A DNA stretch of 64,000 nucleotides from VAXT01 sp964591295 (GCA_964591295.1 CAZQAG010000007.1:4882-68881), one strand, 5' to 3'; positions 33,206-42,224 are shown, counted from the first letter of the stretch. The notes: generated by a model from the letters alone, not told the origin. Translations and numbers: made by a program.

Positions 33206-33463
33206 TCAAGTCGCGGCTCGCCCCGTCCGGTTTGACTCCTCAGCGAGCCAGAAGCTCACCAGCGCGAAGGCCAATATGACGGGCATTAGGAAGAGTGCGT
33301 AAATAAGCCTTGACGCCGGATCATCCACGAACCAAGGCGCTATGACCATCACACCGATAGTCGCCCAGGCGATGAGTCCTGAAATCAGAGCGGCTTGCGC
33401 GCGCACGTTGCTCACCGTCAAGGGATCTTTTTCCGAACTCGCCTTGATTTCAAACTGAGGCAC
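33206..33463 (-). CDS. Two-helix small membrane protein, function unknown
   Basis: 85 aa with two membrane segments, about 24-44 (AALISGLIAWATIGVMVIA) and 53-73 (LIYALFLMPVILAFALVSFW), and short charged ends. Not recognised. GTG start at 33463 is preceded, 6 nt away, by TAGCTG; the divergent antiporter gene begins 26 bp away. Directly followed by the possible 26-aa micro-protein. Confidence 0.65.
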   Translation of the reverse strand: MPQFEIKASSEKDPLTVSNVRAQAALISGLIAWATIGVMVIAPWFVDDPASRLIYALFLMPVILAFALVSFWLAEESNRTGRAAT

Positions 33464-33469
33464 TACCGC

Positions 33470-33482
33470 CAGCTACTAGGGT
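33470..33482. promoter_or_regulatory. Back-to-back -10 boxes between the 85-aa gene and the antiporter gene
   Basis: The 25-bp gap holds TAGCTG on the minus strand (33475-33470) and TAGGGT on the plus strand (33477-33482), each exactly 6 nt from its start codon (GTG 33463; ATG 33489). This is consistent with two leaderless transcripts leaving from one compact site. Confidence 0.5.
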
Positions 33483-33488
33483 TGATCC

Positions 33489-34718
33489 ATGGCCGAGATC
33501 GGCGACTTCGGTGCGATCGTCCTCGCGATTGCTGGAGGCGTCATGCTCGCACTCGTCGCGCGAACTCTGAGCGAGCGCTTCCCGATCCCCGCGCCCGCTC
33601 TTTTCCTCGTCGCCGCCGCGGCTACCCCGGTGCTGCTGCCGGACATCCGCACAGTCGAGCGGATCGGCGTCGTCGCGCTGATCGTGATCCTCTTCGACGG
33701 CGGCATGATCATCGGCTGGCGCCGCTTTCGCCGCGCCGCGATGCCGATCGCCTCGCTCGGGATCGTCGGCACAGTCGCGACGGCAGCAGTCATGGCGTCC
33801 CTGGCGCACTACCTCTTCGACTTCAACTGGACGACTGCCTGGATTCTGGGCGCGGCGCTCGCCCCGACAGATCCTGCGGTCATGTTCTCGATCCTCGGCG
33901 ACAAGGTGATCCGAGGGCGAACGGGCACGATCCTCGAGGGCGAGGCCGGCGTAAACGACCCGGTCGGGATCGCGCTGATGATCGGGATGCTCGAGTTCGC
34001 GACCTCGGACGGAGGCTCGTTCTGGGGGATCGTGCAGGAGTTCGTGCTCGAGATGACGATCGGGCTCGCGGTCGGGCTCGCCGGCACCGCGGGGCTCGTG
34101 GTGTTCATGCGGCGCGTGCGCCTGCCAAGCGAGGGCCTCTATCCGCTCCGAACGCTCGCTGCGGCGGGGATCATCTACGGAGCCGCATCCGTCTTGCACG
34201 GCTCCGGGTTCCTGGCCGTCTTCATCGCCGGGCTCGCACTCGGCGACCTCGACATCCCGTACAAGCGCCAGATCCGCCGCTTCCACGTCGCGCTAGCGAG
34301 CCTCGCGGAGATCGTCGTGTTCGTCGCCCTGGGCCTGACCGTAAGCGTCACCCAGCTCTTCGACGAGGGCGTCTGGCTGGACGGGTTGCTGCTCGCACTC
34401 GCGCTGGCGTTCGTCGCGCGCCCACTTGCCCTCGCTCCGCTCCTCGCTCCGCTGAAGATGCGAACCGGCGAGAAAGTCTTCATCGCCTGGGGCGGCCTGA
34501 AGGGAGCCGTCCCGATCCTCCTCGCCTCGTTCTGCATCCTCGCGGACGTGGAGGACGCGCGGCGCCTCTACGAGATCGTCTTCGTGGTCGTGCTCTTCTC
34601 CGTGATCGTGCAGGGGTCCAGCATGGCGTTCGTGGCTGCGCGCCTCGGCGTGCCCATGCGCTCTCCAGGTAGTGATCGCGCCGGGCCAGGGCGGGCGTCG
34701 TCGCCGCCCATTCTCTGA
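33489..34718 (+). CDS. CPA1-family monovalent cation/proton antiporter (NhaP-like)
   Basis: 409 aa, about 11-12 membrane helices covering nearly the whole chain. CPA1 signatures: RTVERIGVVALIVILFDGG, ALAPTDPAVMFSILGD (the TDP motif), GEAGVNDPVGIALMIGM (the ND ion-binding pair), and WGGLKGAVPILLASF near the C-terminus. Exchanges Na+ or K+ for H+; specificity cannot be told, though the sequence resembles NhaP2/CvrA-type proteins without their regulatory C-terminal domain. Probably leaderless (TAGGGT 6 nt before the ATG). Confidence 0.92.
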   Translation: MAEIGDFGAIVLAIAGGVMLALVARTLSERFPIPAPALFLVAAAATPVLLPDIRTVERIGVVALIVILFDGGMIIGWRRFRRAAMPIASLGIVGTVATAAVMASLAHYLFDFNWTTAWILGAALAPTDPAVMFSILGDKVIRGRTGTILEGEAGVNDPVGIALMIGMLEFATSDGGSFWGIVQEFVLEMTIGLAVGLAGTAGLVVFMRRVRLPSEGLYPLRTLAAAGIIYGAASVLHGSGFLAVFIAGLALGDLDIPYKRQIRRFHVALASLAEIVVFVALGLTVSVTQLFDEGVWLDGLLLALALAFVARPLALAPLLAPLKMRTGEKVFIAWGGLKGAVPILLASFCILADVEDARRLYEIVFVVVLFSVIVQGSSMAFVAARLGVPMRSPGSDRAGPGRASSPPIL

Positions 34719-34719
34719 G

Positions 34720-35574
34720 TCAGGCTATGTCGTACTCGTAGAAGCCCTGGCCGGACTTGCGGCCGAGGTGGCCGGCTGCGGCCAGGTCGCGTAGGCGTTG
34801 CGGCGGTTCGGCTCGCTTGTCGCCGGTTGCCTCGTACATGGCTTCCGCCGCGTGGATGTGAATGTCGATGCCGACGAGGTCGACGAGGGCGCAGGGACCC
34901 ATCGGCCAGCCCATGCCCATGGTCATCGCCTTGTCCAGGTCCTCGGGCGTGATCCCTTCGTCGAGCAGCCGGATGCACTCGTTCAGTGTCGGGACGACCA
35001 CGCGGTTGACGATGAAGCCCGGCGTGTCGTTGGCCCGCACGGGCTTCTTGCCGGCCTGCTCGGCCCAGGCGTAGGCCGCATCGACGGCCTCGTCGGAACT
35101 GCGCTCTGCGCGGATCACCTCGACGAGCGACAGGAGAGGCGCCGGGTTAAAGAAATGCATGCCGACGACGCGTTCGGGATGCTTGGTCGCCTCGGCGATC
35201 TTGTGGATCGGGATCGCGGACGTATTCGAGGCGAGGATCGCTTCAGGCCTCGTGATCCGGTCGAGCTCGGCGAACGTTTCCTGCTTCGGTTCGAGCTCCT
35301 CTACGATCGCCTCGATCACGAGATCGCAATCGGCGAGGTCCGCGAGCTCCGTCGTGAACGTCAGCCGCCCGAGCGCTGCATCGCGATCCTCGGCGGTCAT
35401 CTTCCCCTTCTCGACCGCGCGGCCGAGGTAGTGCTCGATCGTCCCGCGGGCGCGTTCGCACAGCTCGTCGCTCACCTCGCGGCCGACCGTCTCGAAGCCC
35501 GCCTGGGCCGCGACCTGCGCAATCCCGGCGCCCATCGTCCCCAGGCCCACCACTCCAACTTTGCGAATCTGCAC
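34720..35574 (-). CDS. 3-hydroxybutyryl-CoA / 3-hydroxyacyl-CoA dehydrogenase
   Basis: 284 aa. NAD-dependent oxidation of 3-hydroxyacyl-CoA. N-terminal Rossmann loop VGVVGLGTMGAGIAQVAAQAG, then LVIEAIVEELEPKQETFAEL, ILASNTSAIPI, the catalytic His in VVGMHFFNPAPL, NDTPGFIVNRVVVP, and GMGWPMGPCALVDLVG. Length matches the short Hbd/PaaH type. The GTG start has TAGGGT 6 nt upstream. It is separated by a strong terminator from the thiolase operon but probably works in the same butanoyl-CoA/acetoacetyl-CoA chemistry. Confidence 0.94.
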   Translation of the reverse strand: MQIRKVGVVGLGTMGAGIAQVAAQAGFETVGREVSDELCERARGTIEHYLGRAVEKGKMTAEDRDAALGRLTFTTELADLADCDLVIEAIVEELEPKQETFAELDRITRPEAILASNTSAIPIHKIAEATKHPERVVGMHFFNPAPLLSLVEVIRAERSSDEAVDAAYAWAEQAGKKPVRANDTPGFIVNRVVVPTLNECIRLLDEGITPEDLDKAMTMGMGWPMGPCALVDLVGIDIHIHAAEAMYEATGDKRAEPPQRLRDLAAAGHLGRKSGQGFYEYDIA

Positions 35575-35654
35575 GGCGGCACCCTATCCCGGGAAGGAAA
35601 TGGTCTTCTCGCGCGTCTTGTTCGTACTGACGCGGTCTCTCCCGCGATTCCCTG

Positions 35655-35697
35655 AAAAGTTCGGCCGCCGTCGCGCTGCGGCACGCGACGGCGGCCG
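35655..35697 (-). terminator. Intrinsic terminator after the cyclase-thiolase-methyltransferase operon
   Basis: A perfect 14-bp GC stem (35662-35675 with 35684-35697, 8-nt loop) is followed on the minus strand by GAACTTTTCAGG. It begins 7 bp after the methyltransferase stop and ends before the promoter of the hydroxyacyl-CoA dehydrogenase gene. Confidence 0.8.
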
Positions 35698-35703
35698 GGC
35701 CCC

Positions 35704-36336
35704 TTATTCGGGCTTCCGGGCGAGGATCCACTGGAATCGGGCTTCGCCGTAATCGGGCTCGATGATCGGCACGACCTCATCGCGCTCGATCTCCAGCCCA
35801 GCCGCTTGGACGAGCTCGCGGTTCTCCTCTTCGGTGTAGCTCGCGAAGAACATCGGCACGCCGAGCCACTCCTCGATTCCTTCGCCGCCCGAGCGCCCGA
35901 AGCTCGCGAGCAGACGACCGTCCGGCCTTAACCAGTGGCCGATGTTCGTCAGGAGGCTCGGAAGGTCAGCCCGCGGCACATGGTTCAAGGCATACACGGA
36001 GACGACTGCGTCATACGCGTCCTCCTCGAACTCCACTTGGGTCACATCCGCCTCGACGAAGCGCGCTCGAGGGCAGCGTTCCCGCGCGCGCCGAACCTGT
36101 TCCTTCGAGAAGTCGATTCCGAGAAGGTCGCTCCTCTCTGCCAGGAGCATTGTCGTCGGGGAAGCTGCTCCGCAGCAAAGCTCGAGGATTGAGGGCCCGG
36201 AAGGAAGGCACTCGAACAGATCTGCGACCCATTCAGCCTCGCTCGAACCCGCAATCTCTCCGCGCCAGGCGCCGAAGCGCTCGGCCATCGCGTCGTACCC
36301 GGAGCGCACGATCCGCTTCGGATCGTCAGCCGCCAA
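35704..36336 (-). CDS. Class I SAM-dependent methyltransferase
   Basis: 210 aa. Motif I SILELCCGAASPTTMLLAE has CC instead of the usual GCG but keeps the glycine after it; then LLGIDFSKEQVRRARERCP, FVEADVTQ and GHWLRPDGRLLASFG. UbiE/TehB-like size. Substrate unknown. Starts 6 bp after the thiolase stop and ends just before a strong terminator, so it is the last gene of the operon that begins with the two hydrolase-cyclase genes. Confidence 0.85.
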   Translation of the reverse strand: MAADDPKRIVRSGYDAMAERFGAWRGEIAGSSEAEWVADLFECLPSGPSILELCCGAASPTTMLLAERSDLLGIDFSKEQVRRARERCPRARFVEADVTQVEFEEDAYDAVVSVYALNHVPRADLPSLLTNIGHWLRPDGRLLASFGRSGGEGIEEWLGVPMFFASYTEEENRELVQAAGLEIERDEVVPIIEPDYGEARFQWILARKPE

Positions 36337-36342
36337 GCGTCC

Positions 36343-37500
36343 TCACACTCGTTCGATGACGCCGGCGATCGCCTGGCCGAAACCGATGCACATCGTCGCC
36401 ACGCCATAGCGGGCATCGCGCCGCTCGAGCTCGTTGATCAGCGTCGCCGTGATGCGCGCACCCGTCGCGCCGAGGGGATGGCCGAGCGAGATGCCGCCAC
36501 CGTTCGGGTTGACGTCGTCCATTCGCTCCTCGAGCCCAGCGTCGCGGACGAACTGGAGCACGACCGACGCGAACGCCTCGTTGACCTCGATCACCGACAC
36601 GTCGTCCCAGCCGATCCCGGCTCGCTCGAGCGCGCGGTCGCAGGCCAGCGGGTTCCCATGGAGCATGCGGTACGGATCGACTCCCGAGAGCCCGAACGAG
36701 ACGAATCGCGCCCGGGGCTCGAGACCAAGTTCCGAGGCCTTGCGCTCGCTCGCGATCAGCACGCCCGCGGCTCCGTCGCAGATCTGGCTCGAGTTCCCCG
36801 CGGTGATCTTCCCCTCGGGCAGGAAGGCGGGCTTGAGACCTGCCAGGGCCTCGGCCGATGTCTCGCGCCGCGGCGTCTCGTCGACTGCGAACAGCGTCCC
36901 CACGTGCGGGTTCTGAACCTCGACGGGGACGATCTCGTTCTCAAAGCGGCCCTCGTCGATCGCCGCGATGGCCCGACGGTGCGACTCGAGCGAGAACGCA
37001 TCGAGCTCCTCGCGCGAGAGCTTCCACTCGTCGGCGATCGCCTCCGCCGACATCCCCTGCGGCACGATTTGCCAGCGCTCCATCAGCTTGTCCGAAAGGT
37101 CGCCGCCGTTCGACCCCATCGGCACGCGCGACATCATCTCGACGCCGGCGGAGACGACCAGGTCGAGCTGACCGGACCAGATCGCGGCTGCCGCGTTGAA
37201 GTTCGTCTGCATCGACGAGCCGCACTGGCGATCGACCGTCGTGCCGGCCACGGTCTCCGGCCAGCCGGCGACCATCGGGACCATCCGGCCGATGTTCCAG
37301 CCCTGCTCGCCGATCTGGGTCACGCAGCCCATCTGCACGTCCTCGACCTCTCCGGGATCGACGTCGTGGCGGGCAAGCAGGCCGTTCAGGACCTGGGCGC
37401 CGAGCTCGTCGCCGCGGATCGACGAGAGCGTGCCGTTCTTCTTCCCGATCGGGGAGCGAACGGCGTCGACGATCAGCGCATCTGATTCCCAGCTAGGCAT
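36343..37500 (-). CDS. Acetyl-CoA acetyltransferase / thiolase
   Basis: 385 aa. Forms or cleaves acetoacetyl-CoA or 3-ketoacyl-CoA. Nucleophilic Cys in VDRQCGSSMQ (about residue 91), the NEAFAS motif, GGGISLGHPLGATGARI with the catalytic His, and the final CIGFGQA loop (usually CIGGGQG; the second Cys is kept). Together with the 3-hydroxyacyl-CoA dehydrogenase next door it points to fatty-acid or polyester-precursor metabolism. Overlaps the upstream cyclase gene by 8 bp. Confidence 0.93.
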   Translation of the reverse strand: MPSWESDALIVDAVRSPIGKKNGTLSSIRGDELGAQVLNGLLARHDVDPGEVEDVQMGCVTQIGEQGWNIGRMVPMVAGWPETVAGTTVDRQCGSSMQTNFNAAAAIWSGQLDLVVSAGVEMMSRVPMGSNGGDLSDKLMERWQIVPQGMSAEAIADEWKLSREELDAFSLESHRRAIAAIDEGRFENEIVPVEVQNPHVGTLFAVDETPRRETSAEALAGLKPAFLPEGKITAGNSSQICDGAAGVLIASERKASELGLEPRARFVSFGLSGVDPYRMLHGNPLACDRALERAGIGWDDVSVIEVNEAFASVVLQFVRDAGLEERMDDVNPNGGGISLGHPLGATGARITATLINELERRDARYGVATMCIGFGQAIAGVIERV

Positions 37501-38827
37501 CGACTACAGAGTAAAGGCGCCACGCTCCCACGCCCTTGAGCTCGTGCTCGCCACGGTCCTCGAACTCGATTCCCGAGCCGGCCACGAGATCCCTCACGGT
37601 GCTTGACACGAGAACCTCGCCTGGAGCCGCCTTACTCGCTACTCGGGCTCCGGTGTTGACCGCGATACCCCCGATCTTGTCCTGCATCAGCTCGCACTCC
37701 CCCGTATGGAGCCCCGCGCGGATGTCGATGCCCAGCGACTCGACGCTCTCGCGGATCGCGCACGCTGCTCTGATCCCGCGCGCAGGCCCGTCGAAGCTCG
37801 CGAAGAAGCCGTCGCCTGCCGTGTCGATCTCGCGCCCGCGAAAGCGGTCGAGCTCGCGCCGAACACGCGAGTGATGCGCGTCCACGAGCTCGTGCCATTG
37901 CCGGTCGCCGAGGTCCGCCGCTCGGCGGGTCGAATCGACGATGTCGGTGAAGAGGACGGTCGAGAGGACACGATCCGGCTCAGGATCGGGCCGGGTCCCC
38001 GTGAGGAACTCCTCGATCTCAGCGAGCATCGCGTCCTGGTCTCCGGCCCAGAGGATGTGCGCGTCGCCCGGGAGCTCCACGAAGCGCCCGCCCGGTATCT
38101 GCTCGGCGACCCACCGGTTTTCCTCGACGGTGACGTCGCGGTCGTCCGTGCGCTGGATCACAAGCGTCGGAACCCGGATCGCGGGCAGCACGTGGCGCGT
38201 GTCTACCTGCGAGTTCATTCGCAGGAGCGTGGCCGCCGCGCCCGGGCTGGCGCTGCGACGCAAGTACGCTGAGCACCACTCGACAACAGCCCGATCCTCG
38301 CTCGGCGCGTAGTCGGTCACGTCGATCCCTGAAGCCCATTGTCGCTCGACCTCGTCGGCGGCTGCGAGACGTTCCTCCAGCGTCGGTGCCCATGGATAGT
38401 CCTCACTGCGGACCCGCTTGGCGAAGACCCCGACGAGAACGAGGGCTCGAGTCCTGGCGGGATACGTCGCGCCGAAGAGCAGCGACATGCTCCCGCCTTC
38501 GGAGTGGCCCAGCAGCGCCGTGTTCGTCGAGCCCACGGCGTCGAGCACGGCCCGCACGTCGTCCATTCGCTGCTCGAGGGTCGGCAGGGCATCCGTGGCG
38601 ACGCGATCGGACATGCCTGTGCCGCGCTTGTCGAACAGGATAAGCCGCGAGAACGACGCAAGCCGGTCGAGAAAGCGCTTCGGTTTCGGGTGCTCCCACA
38701 TGAGCTCGATGTTGGACACCCAACCGGGCACGTAGACAAGATCGAAAGGCCCCTCGCCGACCACCTGGTAGGCGATGTTCACGTCTCCGCTCTTGGCGTA
38801 GCGAGTCTCAGGCGGAGCCGACGGCAT
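37493..38827 (-). CDS. Alpha/beta-hydrolase fused to class III adenylate cyclase (LipJ-like), copy 1
   Basis: 444 aa. Residues about 1-275 are an alpha/beta hydrolase with the oxyanion region FDKRGTGMSDR, nucleophile elbow LLGHSEGGSMS (Ser present), and a late His in PGDAHILWAG. Residues about 285-444 are a class III nucleotidyl cyclase: VLFTDIVDST (metal Asp), EIDTAGDGFFASFD (second metal Asp), GLHTGECE, and VNTGARVASKA with the transition-state Asn and Arg. The same two-domain order is known from mycobacterial LipJ (Rv1900c). No membrane segment. Overlaps its paralogue by 20 bp. Confidence 0.93.
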   Translation of the reverse strand: MPSAPPETRYAKSGDVNIAYQVVGEGPFDLVYVPGWVSNIELMWEHPKPKRFLDRLASFSRLILFDKRGTGMSDRVATDALPTLEQRMDDVRAVLDAVGSTNTALLGHSEGGSMSLLFGATYPARTRALVLVGVFAKRVRSEDYPWAPTLEERLAAADEVERQWASGIDVTDYAPSEDRAVVEWCSAYLRRSASPGAAATLLRMNSQVDTRHVLPAIRVPTLVIQRTDDRDVTVEENRWVAEQIPGGRFVELPGDAHILWAGDQDAMLAEIEEFLTGTRPDPEPDRVLSTVLFTDIVDSTRRAADLGDRQWHELVDAHHSRVRRELDRFRGREIDTAGDGFFASFDGPARGIRAACAIRESVESLGIDIRAGLHTGECELMQDKIGGIAVNTGARVASKAAPGEVLVSSTVRDLVAGSGIEFEDRGEHELKGVGAWRLYSVVDA

Positions 38828-40112
38828 AGAGCCTCCATTCCCCCGGCACGCCCTTCAATTCGTGCACCCCGCGCTCCTCGAACTCGATCCCCGAGCCGGC
38901 GACGAGGTCTCTTACGGTTCCCGAGACGAGCACCTCCCCTGGTTCTGCAGCGGCAGAGATGCGGGCGCCGACGTTCACCGCGACGCCTGCGATCTTCTCG
39001 CCCACGCGCTCGCACTCCCCAGTGTGGATGCCGGCACGCACCCCCATTCCGAGCTCGGGCACCTGGTCCAGGATCGCACGGGCGCAGGCGATCGCCCGCG
39101 CCGGCCCGTCGAAGCTCGCGAAGAACCCATCGCCTGCCGTATCGACTTCCACGCCACGGAAGCGCGCCAGCTCCACGCGCACGAGCGCGTTGTGCCGTTC
39201 CAGGAGACTGCGCCACGCGCGGTCCCCGAGCTCAGCGGCGCGCCGTGTCGAGTCGACGAGATCGGTGAAGAGCACCGTCGCCAACACGGTGTCCGGAATC
39301 CGCCGGGACGGCCGTCCCGCCAGGAACGCCTCGATCGCCTCAACGGCGAAATCGTTCTCGTGCAACGCTCGTCCCACGCCGGGCACGACGACGAGCTCCG
39401 CGCCCGGGATGCGCTCCGCGACCTCCGTCGCGGCCTCGCGCGCCCGTTCCTTCGAGATGACAAGAGTCGGTACGCGGATCGCCGGCAAGACGTCACTCAC
39501 GTCGAGATCGATCTGCATGCGCCTGAACTCGGCCCACGTTGCCGGGCTCGCGGTCAGCCGATGGTGCCAGACGAACCAGTCGAGGTACTCGGCCTTGTCC
39601 GCCCACTGCGGGTTGAGCTGGCGCGCCAACCCCTCGAGCGGGCCGCGTCGACCCCACTCGTCGAGGCCCGCACGAACCCGCGCCAGCGCCTCGTCGCGCT
39701 CGCGTGCGTCGCGGACGCCGCGCGCCCATGGGTCGTAGAGGATGAGGCGCTCGACGCGATCGGGATTCGACGCCGCGAAGACGGCGCAGGTCGCCGCCGC
39801 CTCCGCGAGCCCCAGCAGATCGGGCCGTTCGATGCCAACCACGTCGATGACTGCGCGGAGGTCGTCCATCCTCGACTCGATGGTGAAGCCTCGGGGCCGA
39901 TCGGAGAGCCCAACTCCGCGCGGGTTGACGACAACCAGGCGCCGACCCGCCGCGAGGCGGTGGGCGACCTCGGCGAACCTCGGAGCCTGCCACAGCGTGT
40001 AGATGTTCGAGAGAAACGGAAACAGCACGAGGTCCGGCGGTCCGTTGCCGATGACCTGATAGGCGATGGCGACGTCGCCACTTCGGGTGTACTCGACATC
40101 CGGAATCTCCAC
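38808..40112 (-). CDS. Alpha/beta-hydrolase-adenylate cyclase fusion, copy 2, with lost hydrolase nucleophile
   Basis: 434 aa, same architecture as copy 1. The cyclase half is intact (VLFTDLVDST, EVDTAGDGFFASFD, GIHTGECERVG, VNVGARISAAAE). In the hydrolase half, the elbow that reads GHSEGG in copy 1 is GLAEAA here, so the catalytic Ser is Ala, and the late His position reads VGRALHEND. The domain may be a non-catalytic ligand sensor for the cyclase. GTG start at 40112, 28 bp from the divergent aldehyde dehydrogenase gene. First gene of the operon. Confidence 0.92.
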   Translation of the reverse strand: MEIPDVEYTRSGDVAIAYQVIGNGPPDLVLFPFLSNIYTLWQAPRFAEVAHRLAAGRRLVVVNPRGVGLSDRPRGFTIESRMDDLRAVIDVVGIERPDLLGLAEAAATCAVFAASNPDRVERLILYDPWARGVRDARERDEALARVRAGLDEWGRRGPLEGLARQLNPQWADKAEYLDWFVWHHRLTASPATWAEFRRMQIDLDVSDVLPAIRVPTLVISKERAREAATEVAERIPGAELVVVPGVGRALHENDFAVEAIEAFLAGRPSRRIPDTVLATVLFTDLVDSTRRAAELGDRAWRSLLERHNALVRVELARFRGVEVDTAGDGFFASFDGPARAIACARAILDQVPELGMGVRAGIHTGECERVGEKIAGVAVNVGARISAAAEPGEVLVSGTVRDLVAGSGIEFEERGVHELKGVPGEWRLYAVGSA

Positions 40113-40118
40113 GCCGAA

Positions 40119-40134
40119 AGTCTCCCACTACACT
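40119..40134. promoter_or_regulatory. Divergent -10 boxes between cyclase and aldehyde dehydrogenase genes
   Basis: In the 28-bp gap, GAGACT (minus, 40124-40119) lies 6 nt before the GTG at 40112 and TACACT (plus, 40129-40134) lies 6 nt before the ATG at 40141. Same architecture as the other divergent pairs in this window. Confidence 0.45.
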
Positions 40135-40140
40135 GGCCAG

Positions 40141-41568
40141 ATGGCTACGACCGCGACCGAGAAGCCCCTGCTGATCGGCGGCGAGTGGGTCGAGACGGGG
40201 GACTGGCTCGAGGTTCGATCTCCCTTCTCCGGCGACGTTGTCGGGCGCGTGGCCAAGGCGGGCGCTGACGAGGCGCGGACGGCGATCGACGCGGCCGAGA
40301 AGGCCATGGCCAACCCGCTCCCCGCGCACAAGCGGGCCGAGATCCTCGTCAAGATCGTCGCCGGCATCGCCCGGCGGCACGAGGAGATCGCGCGCCAGAT
40401 CACCTCCGAGGCGGGGAAGCCCCTGAAGGCGGCGAAGGTCGAGACGAGCCGCGCGATGTCGACGTACACGTTCTCGGCAGTGGAGGCGCGCAAGCTGGCC
40501 GGCGAGATGGTGCCGATGGACGCAGCGCAAGCCGGCGAGGGCAAGCTCGCGTTCACGCTGCGACAGCCCATCGGGATCGTCGGCGCGATCAGCCCGTTCA
40601 ACTTCCCGCTCAATCTGGTCGCCCACAAGATCGGCCCAGCGTTGGCAGCAGGCTGCGCAGTCGTCCTCAAGCCCGCCGGCCAGACGCCGCTGTCGGCACT
40701 GACGCTCGCCGAGCTTGCCGACGAGGCGGGACTTCCTCCGGGTTGGCTGAATGTGCTCGTTGGCCCCGCGAGCGAGATCGGTGACGTGCTCGTCGAGGAC
40801 GAGCGGGTGCGTGCGATCACGTTCACGGGCTCCTCCGACGTGGGCTGGAAGCTCCGCGAGCGCGCCCCGCGCAAAAAGGTCCTGCTCGAGCTGGGAAACG
40901 CGACGCCGGTGATCGTCCACGGGGATGCCGATCTCGACGAGACCGCAGAGAAGCTCGCGGCGAACGCGTTCGCCTTCGCAGGTCAAAGCTGCATCTCGGT
41001 TCAGCGAATCTACGTCCAGAAGTGGATTTACGAGGACTTCGTCTCGCGGTTCGTCCCTCGAGTCGAGCAGCTCGTGCTCGGCGATCCGGCCGACGAGGCG
41101 ACCGATGTCGGGCCGGTGATCGACGACGAGTCCCGCGAGCGCATCCTCAGCTGGATCGAGGAGGCACGGGATGCGGGGGCCGAGATCCTCGCGGGCGGAG
41201 GTCCGGACGGTGAGCTCATCAAGCCGACGGTGATCGCGAACGCGACGCTGGACATGAAGGTCTGCAGCGAGGAGGTGTTCGGCCCCGTCTGCGTCGTCAA
41301 CTCGTACGAGTCGCTCGACGAGGCGATCGCGCTCGCCAACGGCACGCGCTTCGGCCTCCAGGCCGGGATCTTCACGGCCGACATCCGGGCGGCGATGCGT
41401 GCCGCACACAAGCTCGAGTTTGGCGGCGTGACCGTGAACGAGGCCCCCACGTTCCGCGCCGACCAGATGCCCTACGGCGGCGTCAAGGACTCAGGTAACA
41501 CACGCGAGGGGCCTCCGTACGCCGTCCGCGAGTTGACCGAGCAGCGCGTCGTCGTCATCGACCTCTGA
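40141..41568 (+). CDS. NAD(P)-dependent aldehyde dehydrogenase
   Basis: 475 aa, ALDH superfamily. Cofactor and catalytic signatures: ISPFNFPLNLVAHKIGPALA, LKPAGQTPLSAL, FTGSSDVGWKLRERAP, general-base Glu in VLLELGNATPVIVH, nucleophile Cys in FAGQSCISVQRIYV, and EEVFGPVCVV. The QSCISVQRI form is common in lactaldehyde/GapN-like members, so a small hydroxy- or phospho-aldehyde substrate is possible. Stand-alone gene; the start ATG (40141) is right behind a divergent promoter. Confidence 0.92.
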   Translation: MATTATEKPLLIGGEWVETGDWLEVRSPFSGDVVGRVAKAGADEARTAIDAAEKAMANPLPAHKRAEILVKIVAGIARRHEEIARQITSEAGKPLKAAKVETSRAMSTYTFSAVEARKLAGEMVPMDAAQAGEGKLAFTLRQPIGIVGAISPFNFPLNLVAHKIGPALAAGCAVVLKPAGQTPLSALTLAELADEAGLPPGWLNVLVGPASEIGDVLVEDERVRAITFTGSSDVGWKLRERAPRKKVLLELGNATPVIVHGDADLDETAEKLAANAFAFAGQSCISVQRIYVQKWIYEDFVSRFVPRVEQLVLGDPADEATDVGPVIDDESRERILSWIEEARDAGAEILAGGGPDGELIKPTVIANATLDMKVCSEEVFGPVCVVNSYESLDEAIALANGTRFGLQAGIFTADIRAAMRAAHKLEFGGVTVNEAPTFRADQMPYGGVKDSGNTREGPPYAVRELTEQRVVVIDL

Positions 41569-41654
41569 CGTTTTGCCCGCTCGTCGCACGCTTCGGACGG
41601 CGTGCTACGAAAGGTCGGGCCTAGTCGCTTGGTCATATAGACTCGCCCGGCCCG

Positions 41655-42224
41655 ATGGCACGGCTATCCCTGCCCGACCGTTTCCGTCGACAGCCCTCGG
41701 AGGGGGCCGGCGAAGGCGGCCCACCAACCCCGGCACGAGCCCAGCGGCTTCCCGCTGCAGGCGCGCTGCGCCGCGAGCGCAGAGCTCTCGTGCGCACGCG
41801 TGAGGAGCGCATCCGGGACCTCGGCGGGCTCATGCTCGAGATGTACCGCCGCGACCAGTTCAAGCAGGATCTCCTCGTCGAGCAGTGCCTCGAGGTGATC
41901 GCGGTCGAGGAACGGCTTCGCGAAATCGACGAAACGCTCGAGGCGACCGTGACCGCGCGCCGCCAGGGCCTCGGCGTCCGCTGTACTTGCGGCGCTCCGA
42001 TCGTCTGGGGCTCACACTTCTGCGCGAACTGCGGACGACCTGTCGGCGCCGAGCCGGTCGTCTCTTGTCCGAACTGCGGAAACGCGCTCCCCGCAGACGC
42101 CCAGTTCTGCGCGAGCTGCGGCACGCCTGTCCCGGAGGCCGCGCGCCACGTCGAGGCTCAGACCGACGACGGCGAGCAGACGATGCACAAGGCGGAGCGC
42201 TCGGGCGATCCCTGGGAGGGTTAG
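41655..42224 (+). CDS. Double zinc-ribbon protein
   Basis: 189 aa. Pro/Ala/Arg-rich N-terminus, a central helix pair (RTREERIRDLGGLMLEMYRR, then LEVIAVEERLREIDETLEA), and two tandem zinc ribbons at the C-terminus: CTCGAP...CANCGRP and CPNCGN...CASCGTP (eight cysteines in all). No membrane segment. Its TAG stop shares a G with the GTG of the next gene, which also begins with a zinc ribbon, so the two probably act together. Function unknown. Confidence 0.82.
   Translation: MARLSLPDRFRRQPSEGAGEGGPPTPARAQRLPAAGALRRERRALVRTREERIRDLGGLMLEMYRRDQFKQDLLVEQCLEVIAVEERLREIDETLEATVTARRQGLGVRCTCGAPIVWGSHFCANCGRPVGAEPVVSCPNCGNALPADAQFCASCGTPVPEAARHVEAQTDDGEQTMHKAERSGDPWEG

Noticed and set aside
35704..36336. 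Degenerate methyltransferase because motif I reads ELCCGA instead of ELGCG
   Set aside because: The rest of the SAM pocket is intact and this variant occurs in functional enzymes, so no decay is claimed.
39493..41409. Long minus-strand open frame across the cyclase-aldehyde dehydrogenase junction
   Set aside because: Antisense to the aldehyde dehydrogenase and out of frame with the cyclase; low-complexity Arg-rich composition typical of high-GC shadows.
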